Assembly (NCBI RefSeq): GCF_028583425.1
Contig: NC_072807.1
Coordinates: 30,385,001 to 30,449,000, forward strand
Direction of reading: 5' to 3'
DNA: 64,000 nucleotides
From: Eublepharis macularius
Taxonomy: Eukaryota > Chordata > Lepidosauria > Squamata > Eublepharidae
The notes below the pieces were generated by a model. That model was not told where the DNA came from. It saw nothing but the letters and a program-made list of their open reading frames with translations, and did not search any database. A program made the translations under genes and the position numbers. This document shows, piece by piece, positions 43,431 through 57,530 of this stretch (within the stretch, counting starts at the first letter, position 1; every line of letters starts with the position of its first letter).

Positions 43431-44811
43431 ACTAGGATGGGGAGGGGGAAGAAAGGAAAAAAGCACCCTTTTCCCAAACACCTCCCCAGTCCCCAGTCAG
43501 TAAGAAAAACAAGAAAGCAAGAGATTTTTAAAAGCCACTCATCCTATGTGCTGCAATTTGTCTTAAAAAAATTCAGTCTAGCATCATTTTCAAAACTGTA
43601 GAAGGGATCAAGATCTTTTAATATCTCTGGAAGACCGCTTCACAACATTGGAATGGTTTTGAACATTTTTATAATAGGTTGGTGAATATGTGTTGTACAT
43701 TTTATCAGATCTAGGACCTCATAGGTATGTTGCTAAAAGTCTTACTGTGAGAAGAAATTGTTTGGAACTCTATCTGCTTAAGGACTGAGCTGAATTCTTG
43801 TGACCATTGTATGAAATGGCCTTCTCATGTTTATGCTCAGTCCAATTCTGTGATCCTGCTGCGCTTCCATTTGTACTGATGAAGCTGGTCAGTGTCTCAA
43901 GCTCAGCCAACTCTGACATATTAGAAATGTAAAAAGAGCTTCAACTGCATCTTGTTCATTACCGTCCAGGGTATCTGCACAATTTCAGCACTAACCATGA
44001 TGTCCTATCCAAAGAAAGCCCTGAGGAACAGTATAGAAAAATAACCTCTAGCCAGTGACAAAGTCCAGCCTACATTGTTGGCATGTTCCTACTGGCCTCT
44101 CCTCTTGGTCCTCTAGTAGGTTTGCAGTACATGGGCAGCAGCAACTTCCCTTTCCCTTATCTCAGTTTGTCCATTACTGACTTGTTCCATAAAAGTTACT
44201 TTTATCAACGTTTTAAACTTTATTATAGATGGAGACAGGTGGAAGAGGTAGGAGAAATCAATAAATTCAGTAGATAGTATTAGAATTCACGTTTTCTGTT
44301 ATAGTACTTCAGTACTTGTTTTTTGACATAGCAGCTGGTACAGTAACTGGTACAGATACATCTATATCTTTTGTAGCTTTCAGGAGCCTGACCTGGGAGC
44401 CAGGTCACTTTGCATCTACGCATGGGTTTCTGGACTTCACGCAAGCATTGTTGCTTTCTTCAGCTAGGATAGGTGAGGACTATCGCTCAGCAGGAACACG
44501 GTTTACGATTTCTCCTGAACACTGTGAGCCCCCGAAAGGGGTTTTGGATTTCCCCAAACCTTGTTCCTGCTGTTATGGTAGTGTTTTGCTGTTTGTATGG
44601 CTTCAGATGGTGGCCCTGCTTCACTTTCGGGTGATGTGCCTGTGTGCCTCTGGAAATAAAAGAGGGTGCCTACTGATAGGGGGATTCGCTGGTTTGCTGT
44701 TGAAAGAAGTGGTTGCTTTTGACAGAGTGCAGAATACGAAGTGTGTGTGTGGCTCTACCTGTGTGCTTTTTTTCCCTCCCTTGTCACAACCTTCAGCTCT
44801 TGCCCCCTCCC

Positions 44812-44813
44812 TC

Positions 44814-44850
<37 letters not shown>

Positions 44851-44852
44851 TC
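44812..44852 (+). repeat. (GT)n microsatellite
   Basis: An imperfect run of about 20 GT dinucleotides with one interruption near 44824. It encodes the CVCVCV stretch in an otherwise unremarkable 232-codon open frame. Confidence 0.92.
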
Positions 44853-46082
44853 ACTACCTGGTCTCTTGCAACCTCCAGGAGGCTGATCATTTCCAATTCA
44901 TCTTTTGGGGGAAATAATGATGTCAGCGGGCCTTTATTTCTTCAGGTGGTGCTTGCAGCATTGGAACTCTTCAGTACCTGCTTCATCCGTGGCTTGCATG
45001 TCTGCCTTACCTGAGTGCCTCAGCACTTCTTTCACTTCTATGTAGGGCTAGTTCCAGCATAGTGTTTGCCTCAAGAGAGCGTTCTTGGCGTGATGCCCGT
45101 AGAGGCTTAGGTTGGGGGAAAATTTTTTCCTCAGGAAGTATCTATGAGCAGGATGCTAGATTCCTGCCAGCTCCCTTGTATGTACCTTCCTTGGAAAATC
45201 TATTTGAGTGACTAGTTACAGTCGATATAATTTTTTGTGTATTTCCTTGAGGAATAATTTTCAAACACACTCATGTAGCAAAACATGATATTGGCTGAGA
45301 TCTTTGTGTCTTTTTTCCTGGAGAAAAGCAGGATAAAAGTGCTTAAAATTAAATTTGCAATTGGATAAATACAGATATTGTTTGATGGAGGAATTGGTTA
45401 CCAAAGGAGGCTGTGGAATTACCCCTAGACTGCACAGTTTGTTTCCAGTTTCCAGTATGACTGTCAGCTTGTGGTATTGGTATGATTGTCTTATTTAAGG
45501 CCTGGGATCGAACTTTAAAGGTACTTCCCGGCCCCAAACCCTGTGATTCAAAATGTGGTGGGTTTTAGACTGTTCCTCACAGTATCACAGTAGTTTGTAT
45601 TCATTGGATATGTGCCATAGAACTTAGTGTGTGAGGAGTAGTGGATGACATAATCGTAGAAGAATGTCGTCCCATTACTGTTGGAAGAATTCAACTGCTA
45701 TTAGCATATGCAACATCATTTGAGCTGCAATATTCACTTTGTTGATATCACATAAATTGAGCTTCAGATATATTGCTTTTGTATATGGATGGATGCAGTG
45801 CAACTTTTCTCTTGAAATTATGTGCAGAAGGTTATTTTTTTAAAAAGACAAAGCTCTGCTATATATTAATGTAGTTCTTAAGATAAGTCATGTTAAGACA
45901 ACTGGAATTAATCCCACTTGGTGTTTTAAGATGTGCAACTTTAGAAAATAATTCCCAAGTGCAGTTCTAATGTTTTATTGAGCCTTTTTAAAATCTCATT
46001 TCTGCAATTGAGCTTACCATGTAGAGTTAATTAAATACTGTGCTAACAAGTATGAATCCTAAGTACAAGACCTGGCTGGCTG

Positions 46083-46342
46083 ATGATGATGATAACAACA
46101 ACAACATTCGATTTATATACCGCCCTTCAGGACAACTTAATGCCCACTCAGAGCAGTTTACAAAGTATGTCATTATTATTCCCACAACAAAACACCCAGT
46201 GAGGTGGGTGGGGCTGAGAGAGCTCCAGAGAGCCGTGACTAGCCCAAGGTCACCCAGCTGGCTTCAAGTGGAGGAGTGGGGAATCAAACCCGGTTCTCCA
46301 GATTAGAGTCCCACGCTCTTAACCACTACACCAAACTGGCTC
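46083..46342 (-). mobile_element. tRNA-derived SINE, full length, reverse
   Basis: On the minus strand: GAGCCAGTTTGGTGTAGTGG, GAACCGGGTTTGATTCCCC (B-box), CTTGGGCTAGTCACGGCTC, CCACCCACCTCACTGGGTGT, GGGCGGTATATAAATCG and a TTGTTGTTGTTATCATC tail. It is the most complete member of this group here. Confidence 0.9.
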
Positions 46343-46352
46343 CCAAGTGTCT

Positions 46353-46393
46353 AGGCCTATGCTTGAGCATTTGGCCTATGCTTGAGCATTTGG
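46353..46393 (+). repeat. Two-copy 23-bp tandem repeat
   Basis: GGCCTATGCTTGAGCATTTG followed by GCCTATGCTTGAGCATTTGG, directly next to the 5' end of the reverse SINE. Confidence 0.75.
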
Positions 46394-48635
46394 CTCCCAA
46401 CTGGGTACTTTGTACAGTAATGGTTGAAGACAAAAACCAAAAGTATATGCACATGCAGTTATCTAAAGCTCTTTAAACATATTATTTAACTATAAGTTAG
46501 CCAACATAGTATTGGTTGCTTGGAAACAACACTGGCACTAACCAAGAAGGTTCCTTCTTGAAGGTAAGGAGAATATCCTGTGTGAACGAGTGCTTCCATT
46601 CATCGGGAACTGGAACCAGGAATTAGGGTACAGCTTCTGTCTCTGCCACCAGGGTCTGCCTTTCCTTTTCAGCTCAGAAACTTGCACATTGTGTACCTAC
46701 TCCAACGGATGCTGAGAAACATTATTAAGAAGCTACGACTGAAACATTAAAGATTGCTGTGGGATAGAAAAAAGGGGGAGAGGATGGTTTAGGTTTTTCT
46801 GTGTTGTTGTTAGCAGTACTCCTTGATGATGATCTATATCTCTTTAAACAACAGGAGTTGGATTCAAACTAAATTTTCCAATGGCAGAGTGGAATGCTGC
46901 TCCTGGTGATAGGGGGCCTGGAGGAATGACATGAGGAGGATCTGCTGTGAGAAGGGAGAAGTCAGTGGAAATTGCCTGTTGAGTCTGGATCCAACCCACA
47001 GGGTAGACCTGGGATGGTTCTACCTGCTTTCAGGATCTTCTCAGTAAGTCTCAGTGTTCTGTTGTCACTTGAAGGGTAAGGAAATCCTGTACAAAAAGGA
47101 TGTTTAAAGCATGAATCCAACTAGAGAGGGGCTGTTGACTAAAAATATTAAATTAGACAACTCTGTACTTGAAGACTGAAGGAGCCATGGCAATGGAATC
47201 CAGCCTAGAGTATCTGACAAATATGGAGACCAAGGCCCAGGTAGCTGCCTTGCATATGGATGTGTTTGTGTCAAAAGCTGCTGATGTGGCAGCACTCCTA
47301 ACTGAAGGCTCTGTAATCCCCTCAGGGGCTTTCTCTTTGTGTCATAAGCCAAACTAATATATTCCCTCAACCATCTGTTTAAGGAGTCTTTGAGACCTTT
47401 TTGTCCTTGAGAAAATGATGGAAAATCATGAAGAGAGAGTCAGATTCTCTAAAGGAGGATGTTCTTTTATTGTAAATATGTGGGTCCAGCATTTCCCATG
47501 CTTTCTTCTTAGAGTGAATGGACTTCAGACGGAAGGAGAGAATGTAGATCTTCTGTGTTTTTTGACACCACGTTCCTCTTAGGCTTGAAGGTAGGGTCTG
47601 TTCTGTTCTCAGGACTACTATATTTTTATGGAAGATGCATGACCCCGCACTGATAAAAGGGATGCTAAGTTTTGGTATTGTTCTTGTGGGTATGTGACAG
47701 TGTAATTCCAAAGTGCTTTCTGGAAAGCCTCAGTAGGCACATTGGTAGGCTTCCTTTGTCTCTCTAGAGTGCAGATGAGAAATTGATATAATAAACTGCA
47801 GTGATTCATTGCCTTTCTTCCTTAAGAAGTAAAACAGGTGAGTATTTAAAACACGCACACACACAAAAGGCACTCCGTGATTAGAATTTGACACAGGTAA
47901 AGTTGCTTTAAGGGCCAAATCAGGCCACAGGTTGACATCCTTTCCTGAATTGAAAGGTCAAAGCAATAACAAAATCATTTATGCATGCAAGCTAATTTTG
48001 AGAGATCAGAAGCGGCTTATATCTTGTTTCCACTGTAACTTAATACTAAGTTTTTCTCTTTTCCTTTTTAATTGGCAAAAAATTACTGCTGTTCTGTTGC
48101 AAGTGTCCTCATTGTAGAGGAGTTGTACCTTTTTTCAGAATACCATGGGTGAGTAAAAGGTATTTCTAAATTCTCTTTTTCAATATTGGTGTATTAGCGG
48201 TGGCGGCCTGAGCAGCACTGAGGTGCTCTTTGAATTGCATCAAGTTTTGTCTCAAGAAAAAATAAAGCCTTCTGTGTGTTGCGATTATGGAGGAGTAGCA
48301 TGAAATGCTGGCGGTAGTTTGTTGGGTGTGGCTCTGAAAGGGCCTGTTTCTGGTAGTGTGTGATGGGCTGAGTTAGGTCTAATTATAGATGCAAACAAGG
48401 AAACAAGAGGACAGGGTCAATTAGACTATGCAGCAGTGTTTCCTTTAAATTACTGGTTGGGAGTGAATAGAGAAATATAGCAGAACCATGACAGAAATAT
48501 TCCAGTTTGCTGTCAGTGGACAACATTTATAATTCATTGTAAGGATTTTGAAATAAACAATATACTAAAAGTACAGTTGTACTTTTTGTGTCAGCTGTGC
48601 TGAATTGCCACTGTAATTTCCTCGTTTCTCCTTTC

Positions 48636-48700
48636 TGTATTTATTTATTTATTTTATTTTGTCATATTTATATTCCGCCCTCCCCGCAAGCAGGCTGTGA
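48636..48700 (-). mobile_element. SINE 3' end fragment, reverse
   Basis: TATTTATTTATTTATTTTAT and TTATATTCCGCCCTCCCCGC match the 3' end of the SINE at 3701-3994. Confidence 0.7.
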
Positions 48701-49229
48701 TGCTTGGAAGGCTTTATCTCTGCCCCTCTCCAAGAGCTTTCTGAAAATCAGTTTCTTTTGTAAGATGTTTTCAGATCTATTATAGTCTTGTTTTTTTTTA
48801 TTTCCCCCCTGCAACTAGTTTAACAAGACTTACGACTTTATCAAGACCTATCTTCTGGTCCCTTCACCTTTATCCTGTCTCTTAGATGGATTGCAGGCCA
48901 TCTCCATAGGGATGATGTGGTTTGTAATCTGAGCATCTAGCCCAATGCCAGGCCAAAATGAGTATTTTATTAGCAACACTAGGAAATGGTGTAATATTGT
49001 AGGAAATGGTGTAATATTCATTTGAGATGAGAGAGATGGTTAGCGGAGTTTCAAATGGTTTCATTAATGTAGGGCTACTTGGTCTAGCTGGATAATAGTA
49101 GTATGGTTATTCTGCATTTTCCTTTCAGTTAAGGAAGGGAGCGTAAGGTCTCAGGATTGTCTCCCTTCAGAAGTATTGATGCTTTGGGGGCCAGGTGTGC
49201 ACATAGAAGAAAGGTGTAGGTTTTCTTTT

Positions 49230-49300
49230 TTTTATATATATATATATATTACATTTTTATCCCATTCTTCCTCTCCTCTGCTATCCTCACAGCATCCCGG
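49230..49300 (-). mobile_element. SINE 3' fragment with (TA)n
   Basis: A (TA)n run near 49233-49249 followed by TTTTATCCCATTCTTCCTC and CTATCCTCACAGCATCCCG looks like the reverse of a tRNA-derived SINE 3' part. Confidence 0.5.
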
Positions 49301-51085
49301 CCTGGAAGGCTATATAGTGCCTGGCCCAACTGTACTGGCTCTTCTTAGCAGACTGTGAAAGCATCAGTATGCTGCACTTTCCGTCTTGCCTCCTAGGTTG
49401 CCTAGATGTGCAAAGCAAGCAGAGAGAAAGATGGATGACTTTTCCAGTCCCTCGGTTTTCAGAATAAAAGAACTCCAGGCGGCGGCAGCTTCCCACTCTT
49501 TCCAGTGTTTCCACTTTGCCTAGCTGATTTGCCTTGGAAGCTTGTGGGTTCCCACTGTCCAATTTCCTTCCCATATCATCTGGGTTTTTCCAGTGGTTAG
49601 CATGGACGGCTTCTCCTTTGTCTGAGCAGATCTGTGATTTCCCCCTAATCTTCAGCTGAGATCATTCCTGAAACAAAATATCCATGCTTAATTTGGAGCA
49701 GGGCAGAGTGCTGTCACACTGCAGAGATTTTTTAGAAGTTCTGTTTATTGCTGATTCCCTCTTTGTTGCCTTAGAATGGGAGATTGAGCCTTGAAGGACC
49801 AGTTGCTAAAGTTGCTGAGCTGCGTGGCGATCCTTTTAGAGGAAACTATTTTTGTTTGTCTTGCTTGTGATTTCAGAGGGACAGTTGGAGCAGCTGGAAG
49901 AAAAGTCAGTAGTAGATCTTCTGGCGATAACTTTGATGTATTTGAAAGCTCAGTGATCCAAAGGGGGAGTGGCTGGCCTTACATTCTAAGCTAGGTTTTA
50001 AGGGTAGGAAAAGAAAAGGTAGTAAAAAATATGAAGGGCAGTGGAGATGAGTGGTTTTGGCAGGAAGGTAGGCAGAATGGAGACCAACCTAGTAAACCTG
50101 GAGGGAGGGACCTGTGTATTGTTGGGAGGAAGGATGTCAGCTTTTGTAGATGGTAGGGTGGGACTCTGTTTTACATATTTATTTGAACCGACTATTCAAT
50201 TCTTTGGCTGCAGATCTCTAGTGTTTTTATTAAAGAAGCGTGTAATATGATTTTTTTGAATACTTGGGGGTGGATGGGAAGGTCTAGTGACCTAGCTCAT
50301 GGCACCGGAGGGCTAGCTGGAGGGTGGACTCTATGTGTTTGTTACTTAGCATTGCATTCATGGAATAGTATGCATTATGCAAATAGAATATGCAAATTTC
50401 TGTGCAGACTTTTGTGGCCGCCCTCTTTTTTCATTACGTTCTTCAAGTAATGTCCTTTGTGCGGAGCATGTTGATGGCCTCCTTTGTTATAGGGGTTGCT
50501 GGTGCTTTCTGTCTGTGTCACTTACAGCCTTCCATGTCGAAAAATGACACGCTTGTTGTCCGCAGTGACTTTTGAGAGATGTTGGGCACCTTGGGTATTA
50601 ACATGACTTTGCAATATTAAGCCAAGACTGCTTGCTTACTAAAGACACTCTTTCTACATGGAGATTTTTCTCTGTAAAAGGTAAGTGTTCGTGTCTGCTC
50701 CTCTTTTGACTTAGGTAGGTTTGGGGGGAGGGATATTCAAAATGCCATTGCTCACTAGCTTTCTGACAAGGTGCGGGAGAAATTGGACTATGTGCTTTTT
50801 AAAAGAGCACTGCTCACCCCCTTAATGTTTAAAAAGAAAGTCTGACAGGTTTTTTCCCTGCATTCAAACCAGTTTTGAAAAGATGAAAACAGTTTGTTCT
50901 AGATGCCAATCCTGTAGGTGTGACACGTAGATTTTGACTGTGGATTAAGCGGTGGAATGGAATACAGAGTAACAAAATAAAAGCTATCTATGGGCTCACT
51001 GAAAGTATTCATTTGCTCTGTATCTGATATCTCAAAGTCTTGTATTCTTTCTCTGAATTTCTACTTCAAAGTGATTAACATTACA

Positions 51086-51412
51086 CTGGGGCTTTTTTTC
51101 TGGGAAAAGAGGTGGTGGAACTCAGTGGTGGAACTCAGGACTGCACAATGACGTCGCTTTGGGTCAGCTGGAACAAGGGGGGAGTTTTTTAAAGTTTTAA
51201 TTGCCCTCAGCAAAAATGGTCACATGGGCTAGTGGCCCCACCCCCTGATCTCCAGACAGAGGGGAGTTTAGATTGCCCTCCATGCCGCCATGTGGAAGAC
51301 AATCTAAACTCCCCTCTGTCTGGAGCTCTGGGGGCGGGGCCACCGGACATGTGACCATTTTCAAGAGGTGCTGGAACTCCATTCCACCACGTTCCAGCTG
51401 AAAAAATCCCTA
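51086..51412. mobile_element. Palindromic hAT-like MITE
   Basis: The arms CAGACAGAGGGGAGTTTAGA and TCTAAACTCCCCTCTGTCTG are perfect inverted copies within longer arms (about 51214-51360), continuing to GGTCACATG/CATGTGACC. Outer ends TGGGGCTTTTTTTCTGGG and AGCTGAAAAAATCCCTA are weaker. A possible 8-bp duplication (CATTACAC/CTGTACAC, 6 of 8) flanks it. Confidence 0.75.
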
Positions 51413-54400
51413 CTGTACACTGTAGTTTAGTACAGTATTAAAATAAGCTTGAACTTTTAAATCATTTTTTTGGTTTACACTTCCATCCTTTCCATGAACT
51501 TAAAAGTACTTCTAAAGCTACAAGAAAGCAGGAAGATAGTTGTACTTCTAGCCACACTTTCTTTGACTGGGGTTGCTTGCATTCTGGAAGCATATTTTAC
51601 CAGTAATCTTTGCATTCAAGCTGCATGAAACCTTTTTTTTTCTTCAGAGAGAAGATGTTGGTCCCCAAGTTGTGATATTTCATTCACTTTCTCATTGCTT
51701 GGTCTGTGAAATTATCTTTTAAATGCCGTTTTTGGAAGTAGAGAAATTGTTCATAGTCAGATAAATGCACTTGGGTGAAGACTGCACCATTTTTTATTTT
51801 GAATATTAACTTGTTACAATTAAGATTGCAGACAGGTTTTCCTCACTGAAAGCTAAAAACTTTGGGCTGGAGATAGAAGGTAAATTCCCCAACAATAAGC
51901 AGACAATTGGATTGCAAGACAGTTCCCAAGACAGTGCCCTCTTGCCTAGGAAATAAGAGTTAATTATTGTCTTCATTGTGGCTTTCCACATAGAGTTTGT
52001 GCGTGTGGGTGTGCGTGCATGCGCGTGCATGTGTGTTTAAGACTCACAGCCATTCTTAGGTTTGGCTGCAGTTTTCTGCTCAATAACTTTTTCCATAAAC
52101 TTGGTCCTCTATATCTAGTTTTTTATATCTTCCTTGTTGTTTTTGTGGGCAGTTAAATTGTCCTGAATTTTGTTAATTCCAGACATCATTTGTCCTATTT
52201 TAAGATTTCTAACCAGGGTTCATTGAACACTGGAAGCCCAAAGAATGGACTATGCATTGTGTGTCTCATGGTTTCAAGTTCACCACAGTTAGTACTTTTA
52301 TTTTGGGGATGTAATTGATACGATTTACACCAAAGTATGACTATTTAGTGCTTGCCTTGCCACTCTGGCATTGTCTTTTAGGGTTCTTAGGATTTAATTT
52401 CTGAAGCCTGACTCTCTTGTATTGGTAGTTCTTTTACTTTTGGAATGGAACTAATGGCACAATAATGGATTAATTTAGCTTTAGCTTTTACTCCATTGAA
52501 ACAAACACAACAATGCTTGATTGCATGGAAAAGGAATTTCAGGGTATTTTAGCCACAACACCTTATTGATCCTCTTGGATCATTCTGTGTTTAACCTAAT
52601 TCTACAGATAAGCAATATAACTCTTGTTGTTTACATGATTGCTTAGCAGGATTTTAAAAAATGGTGGTTCGTGAGCCACATGGAGTTTTCCTAGAATTCT
52701 TTAAAGTCATTTGTTCATCCCTTGAATGTTCATATTTTAAGCCAAGGGGTAGTTATTTCATAAAAACAGGTCATGCGAATAAGCCTTTGATCTTTTAAGC
52801 CAGGTATCTCTTCCTTATATATCTACCTTTTTATCAGGGTAAAACCTTAGGAAGATTTTACTTGAATATTTATGGTAGTTTATCAAATGTAGGAGAAAGG
52901 ATTTCTATTTTGGAGTCCTCAAGTAATTGGCTTAATCTAGGACTTCTGTGGTCTTGGATGGACACTATCATTAAACCTTGTGACCCAGTGTTTCTATGGA
53001 AGCTAGTCAATGAACTGAGAAGCTGCTAGGAGTCTCAGTAAGCTATTTGCATACTTTTTCTCAAGCAGGGGAGGCGTTCAAGAGGTGAGTCTTATCTCAA
53101 TATCATAATGCAAAGAGACACTCCTCAATTTGATCAACAGGAACAAAAATTAAATGGGTTATAAGAGAGAAGAATTGCACAACACAGCTTCCGCATGTGG
53201 CCAGTTCACACAATAGCTTTCTTACATAGGTATACTTTGCATAGGGAAAAACATACTCAGTAATGTGAAGCGTGGCATAATTGTTTGCCGTGCGCATGCA
53301 CTAAATGGACAGCTTATGTATGCCTTCAGTTTTGCCTTAGTGTTCACCTTCTTTGGAAATGAAGAACAGAAAGTGAAGAATGTGGAGGTTTGTAAGGTCC
53401 AGGTACTTTGTGCACCAACCCAGTAGTAGAGAGTCTCTACACCAGTATCTTCTGGCATGCAGGCGCATGTGGTTGAAAGCCTTTACAAATATTAAGGGCC
53501 TTGAGTATAGAGTAAGATAAGTAAGGTGGAAGTGGTTTTTCATAAATGTCATGTGGGGCAGTAGTATATAAGCAAACCTGCTATTCAGCAGAGGAGTGAT
53601 CAGTCTGAATGCTTCACCATTTCCTCTAACTGGCTGCAGTTGTAATAAAGAGCTGTGTTGTTCCTCTTTATGTCCTGGTGATTGGTCTTCTCTTTTCTGC
53701 CATGAGATTGTCAAAGTCTATGCATTCCCTATGTTTCTTTTGGCCTGTGTTGCTTCTGGTCATCCATAACAGCATCAGTAGTGAGAAATACTGGCATTGG
53801 CAGCTTGTCCCATTATCCTTCCCACAGACCCTTCCAGCATGTGCCCCTCTCAGCATTACATTTCCACAAGGCACCTGAAATTACAGCCTAGTTCTTGCAC
53901 TCTCAACAGTTTACTTGAGACTTGCCATTAAAAACGATCTGATGACAGCCCCATTTTAATCTGTTTAGAAAAGTTTCTGGTTCGTATTTTTGGAGAACTG
54001 TCAACCCTGCTGTTTTGGAACTCTGTGTCTTGCCTATGTGTCAGAATGTTCAGCAACATTTACACAAGATAGGCTTTTTATAGCTACGTATCTGCTGTAT
54101 GCTTCCAGTCTGACCCCCTTAACTTTTGTTTTAAGCACTCTTTTTTCTTCTCACTGTGGTGATATCACCTCTGTAAGCTTACACTGAGAATGCAGCAGAT
54201 TGATCAGTGATGACTTTGATGAGATTGATTGAAGTGCCAGGTTTCTTGTCCTTGTGTGGCAAATGTTTAATATTAAGCTAATTAATTTATCAAACAGCTC
54301 ATGCTGTCAGCCAAATTGGCTCCAGAGACAATTTCTAGCTTCCATTTTAAAACAATAACAATCAGTATATACAGTTAAACCAAGCAGCAGTACCACACTA

Positions 54401-56404
54401 AAATAGTGTTAGGCCCCTTCCACATTTCAGTTTTAATCCAGTTGTTATCCATTGTTCCCCAGACTTTGTATAAAGCAATATAGAGGCAGCAGTTTCAATT
54501 CATTTACATCCATTTATGAACCGTGTGTGAATTGCTGTGGCCATTTGGAACAGTGCTGCTTTTTCAGGTATAGGAAGTGGCTACCGCCCTCCCCTAGGCC
54601 ACCAGGGCTTTTGCATTTTTTTTTTAAAAAGTGAACAGAAATATCACTATAGCACTATAGCGTAGCGATAGGTGTAGCAGGTTCTCTGAATTCTCAACTT
54701 TCATTTTTTTTTTAAAAAAAGTAAATGTCTCTGGCTCTTCTGTTGCAGGGAAGGGGCTAGAGACGTGCTTGTTTTCAGTGGAAGCAACAAAACATAGAAA
54801 GGCAGTGTTATTGAGCGCGCTGAAAAATCAACCATACTTCTAAAGTTTCCATTTGGCAGCCATCATGTGCAGTTGTGGCAGTGGGGATGATAACATGGTA
54901 ATGCTGAGCAAACCAGCTTTTCCTTTGCTCTCAAAAGAGTGCGACCCAGAGACGTTCGCTTGAGTTGAACTAACCGGAGGTGCTCCAGACTAAAAGTGAA
55001 GGGTTATTAATGGAATAACTGAAAGATTGGTGGGCATTGGTATGTATGACTTTGGTATGTATGACTAGGGAGGCCAGGGTTGATGGCTGTAAAATTTGGG
55101 GATGGGAGGAGAAGGAGGATGCAGCCTTCAGTCAGCCTCCAGTGAAGAGCTGACTACAGATGGAGCAGTCAGTTGATTTGTGTATTTCTTTTGGGCGCAT
55201 CTGGGGAAACTAAGCTGCCTTGGGATTTTTTTTGCCAAGACTGTAGGGTTAAAAAAATGCAAGCCCAGTTTCTTTCTGGATAATCTGCCAGAAAAACTCA
55301 AGACTCTTGTTTCAGTATGTTGCGAGCTAGTGTTTTTTAATTAAGACGGGAGTCTCGCAGGGGGTCCATCATAATCTGATGGTCACAGAACTGTTTATGC
55401 TTCCTCAGACCTCATTGAAATAGGCTGACAGCAGCTGTGTTTTGGTGCCAATAGGAGCTGATGCAATTATTTGGCATCAGCGCCAGGGACAACTAATGCA
55501 AGGTGGAGCCAGATCTCAGCTTAGGTTTTAAAGACCATGCTGTGCGAAAATCAGTATTATGCATGCAGTTCTGTTTGTAATAATGCCTATTATACTTCTC
55601 CCGTGTGTACTTCCTTCTCCAAGAATATATGAGGGATGTACACATGATGTAGGCAGATGTTGAATGGTGAAGGATAAGCAGATGAGGAAAGAGAAGAACA
55701 TACAGCACTTCGTTTCCCCGTCTTATTGTTCTTAGTTTGGTGGTCAAACTTGGATTTACATTTAAGCTCTGAAATACAGATTAAAAATAAGACAGTCAGG
55801 CTCAATATATCACTTGCCTTTCACTGCCAAAATGGCTGGATGGGGAGAGGGATGTTGAGATGTAGAATGGGTTCCCTCTTGGTTACAAGAAGAAAGACTG
55901 CATTAAGTAGTCTTGTTTTCAGTTTTTTTGCCCAGTATCTTGGTTTTCAGTGACTTTGCTCAGTGGAGTGGTAGGACAGGTGATAGGTATGATTGTTGCC
56001 GACAGTAATAATTCTCCTCAGTACCTGAAACAGTTTTCAAACTGTTTAACTGTTTAAAGTACATGGAAGGATGCTTATATATCCACCTGTGTAAGTATAG
56101 CCCTTTAGAAGTTGAAAATCAGCAAGCAAAGCTGCAGTTTCTTTTTTGCAGTGAAATTGACTATACCAGAAACTGTCTTTGTCCAGTGTAGTCAATTTCA
56201 GCGTTTTGTTTAATTGGCTAAGTGGCTAGAGTTAGGAAAATAGGCCTAATTGGTGCCCTCTTCTCACAGTGAGTATCTTCCTGCATCTTATTTACGTTTA
56301 TCAAACTATTGATGCAAGATAAGGATTAGTACCAGTGTAGCCATCAGGAGATGCCATCCTCGTTGCACTGCAGAAACAGTTGTTTGTTAGTCATCCTCTG
56401 ACAG

Positions 56405-56520
56405 CTTCACGCGGGTAGTTGTGTTGGTCTGTAGTAGAAGAGCAAGATTCAGATCCAGTTGCACCTTAGAGATCAACTAGACTTCCAGTCCCTAAGATGC
56501 TGCTGGACCCAAACCTTGAT
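56405..56520 (-). repeat. Unclassified interspersed repeat fragment
   Basis: GGGTAGTTGTGTTGGTCTGT, AGTAGAAGAGCAAGATTC and AGTTGCACCTTAGAGATCAA are, in part, the reverse complement of the repeat at 525-640. Family unknown. Confidence 0.5.
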
Positions 56521-57324
56521 CCTCTGACAGATCCTTCTTAGCTTCTAATATGAAAAGAAGCATCAGTGTTGCAAGTGGAAAAAGGATGACATTCGAGCAT
56601 GTGTGCTGACATAATTTAAGCCTGTTGTTCCTTTATTTTATTTTCAGTGGATAAATTTGGTTGAGCAGCTCCCTCTCTTCTTTGAAGTCCTTTTAAATTG
56701 AGCTTAGTTTAAACCACTGGATCACTTTTCTCCCTCTGTCTCTTTCTCTGGCTTTTGAAATTTACAATATAAAAAAATTAAGGTATTTTATTGTCAGGTT
56801 TATTGGCCGTGGGCAAACTTGAACTCTCAAACTTTTGCCATTCCTCCTTAAGTCATTGAATCCATGCCAAAAAAAAAAAGTGTAGGCCTCCTAGAGGCCA
56901 AGAACTTTTAACAGCTCTTTGCCTTATTCCACCCCTCCGTAACCGTGATTGGCCACTTCCCTTTCTAGTCTGTGTATAAACCACAACTTCCCGCTGGCAG
57001 ATATTTCTTATGAGACAAAAGGCCTCCCTCCGTGTGTGCAGCCCTCAGACTATCCACTTTGCTCCTGTGTGTATCCTGCAAGCATTTCCTAGTTCCTATC
57101 ATCATTGCTACCTGCTTCTTTCCTTATACCTTCCTTCTCTGCCTGGACTGCCTTTCTGAAATATACTCCAGCTTGCCTTTCTACCAATGATGGAATCATG
57201 TTTCCCATCAGACACTGCAAGCTGACGTTATCAATGGAGAACATCTAGCCCTGTAAAGATCCAAGTTCTTCTGCCTCCCTGAGGGGGAATATGGTACACT
57301 TCCCATATGATATTTACCCATATG

Positions 57325-57410
57325 ATATTTACTTGATATATCTATATATTACATTTTGGCTGTAACCACTCCCAGGGTGGTTTACAATAGACATAATTCA
57401 TCAACTGTTG
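57325..57410 (-). mobile_element. SINE 3' fragment, reverse
   Basis: ATATATTACATTTTGGCTG and CCCAGGGTGGTTTACAATAG resemble the reverse of the 3' part of the tRNA-derived SINEs in this window. Confidence 0.45.
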
Positions 57411-57530
57411 TAAGAATCTGGTTCTACCTTCTTGCTGTCATCAGGTCTTAGCTTCCTCCTAGGGTTGAGGGATTTTTGATATTTGAGCGATAAAACTGAA
57501 CTAACAGTAAATGGTTACTGCAGTTATCTT

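Noticed and set aside
44316-45014. 232-codon open frame on the plus strand
   Set aside because: Its CVCVCV part is a GT microsatellite, it has no recognisable domain, and it lies within a predicted intron; probably chance.
46540-47900. A decayed transposon with several mid-length frames
   Set aside because: No terminal repeats, duplications or family motifs could be recognised, so no feature was assigned.
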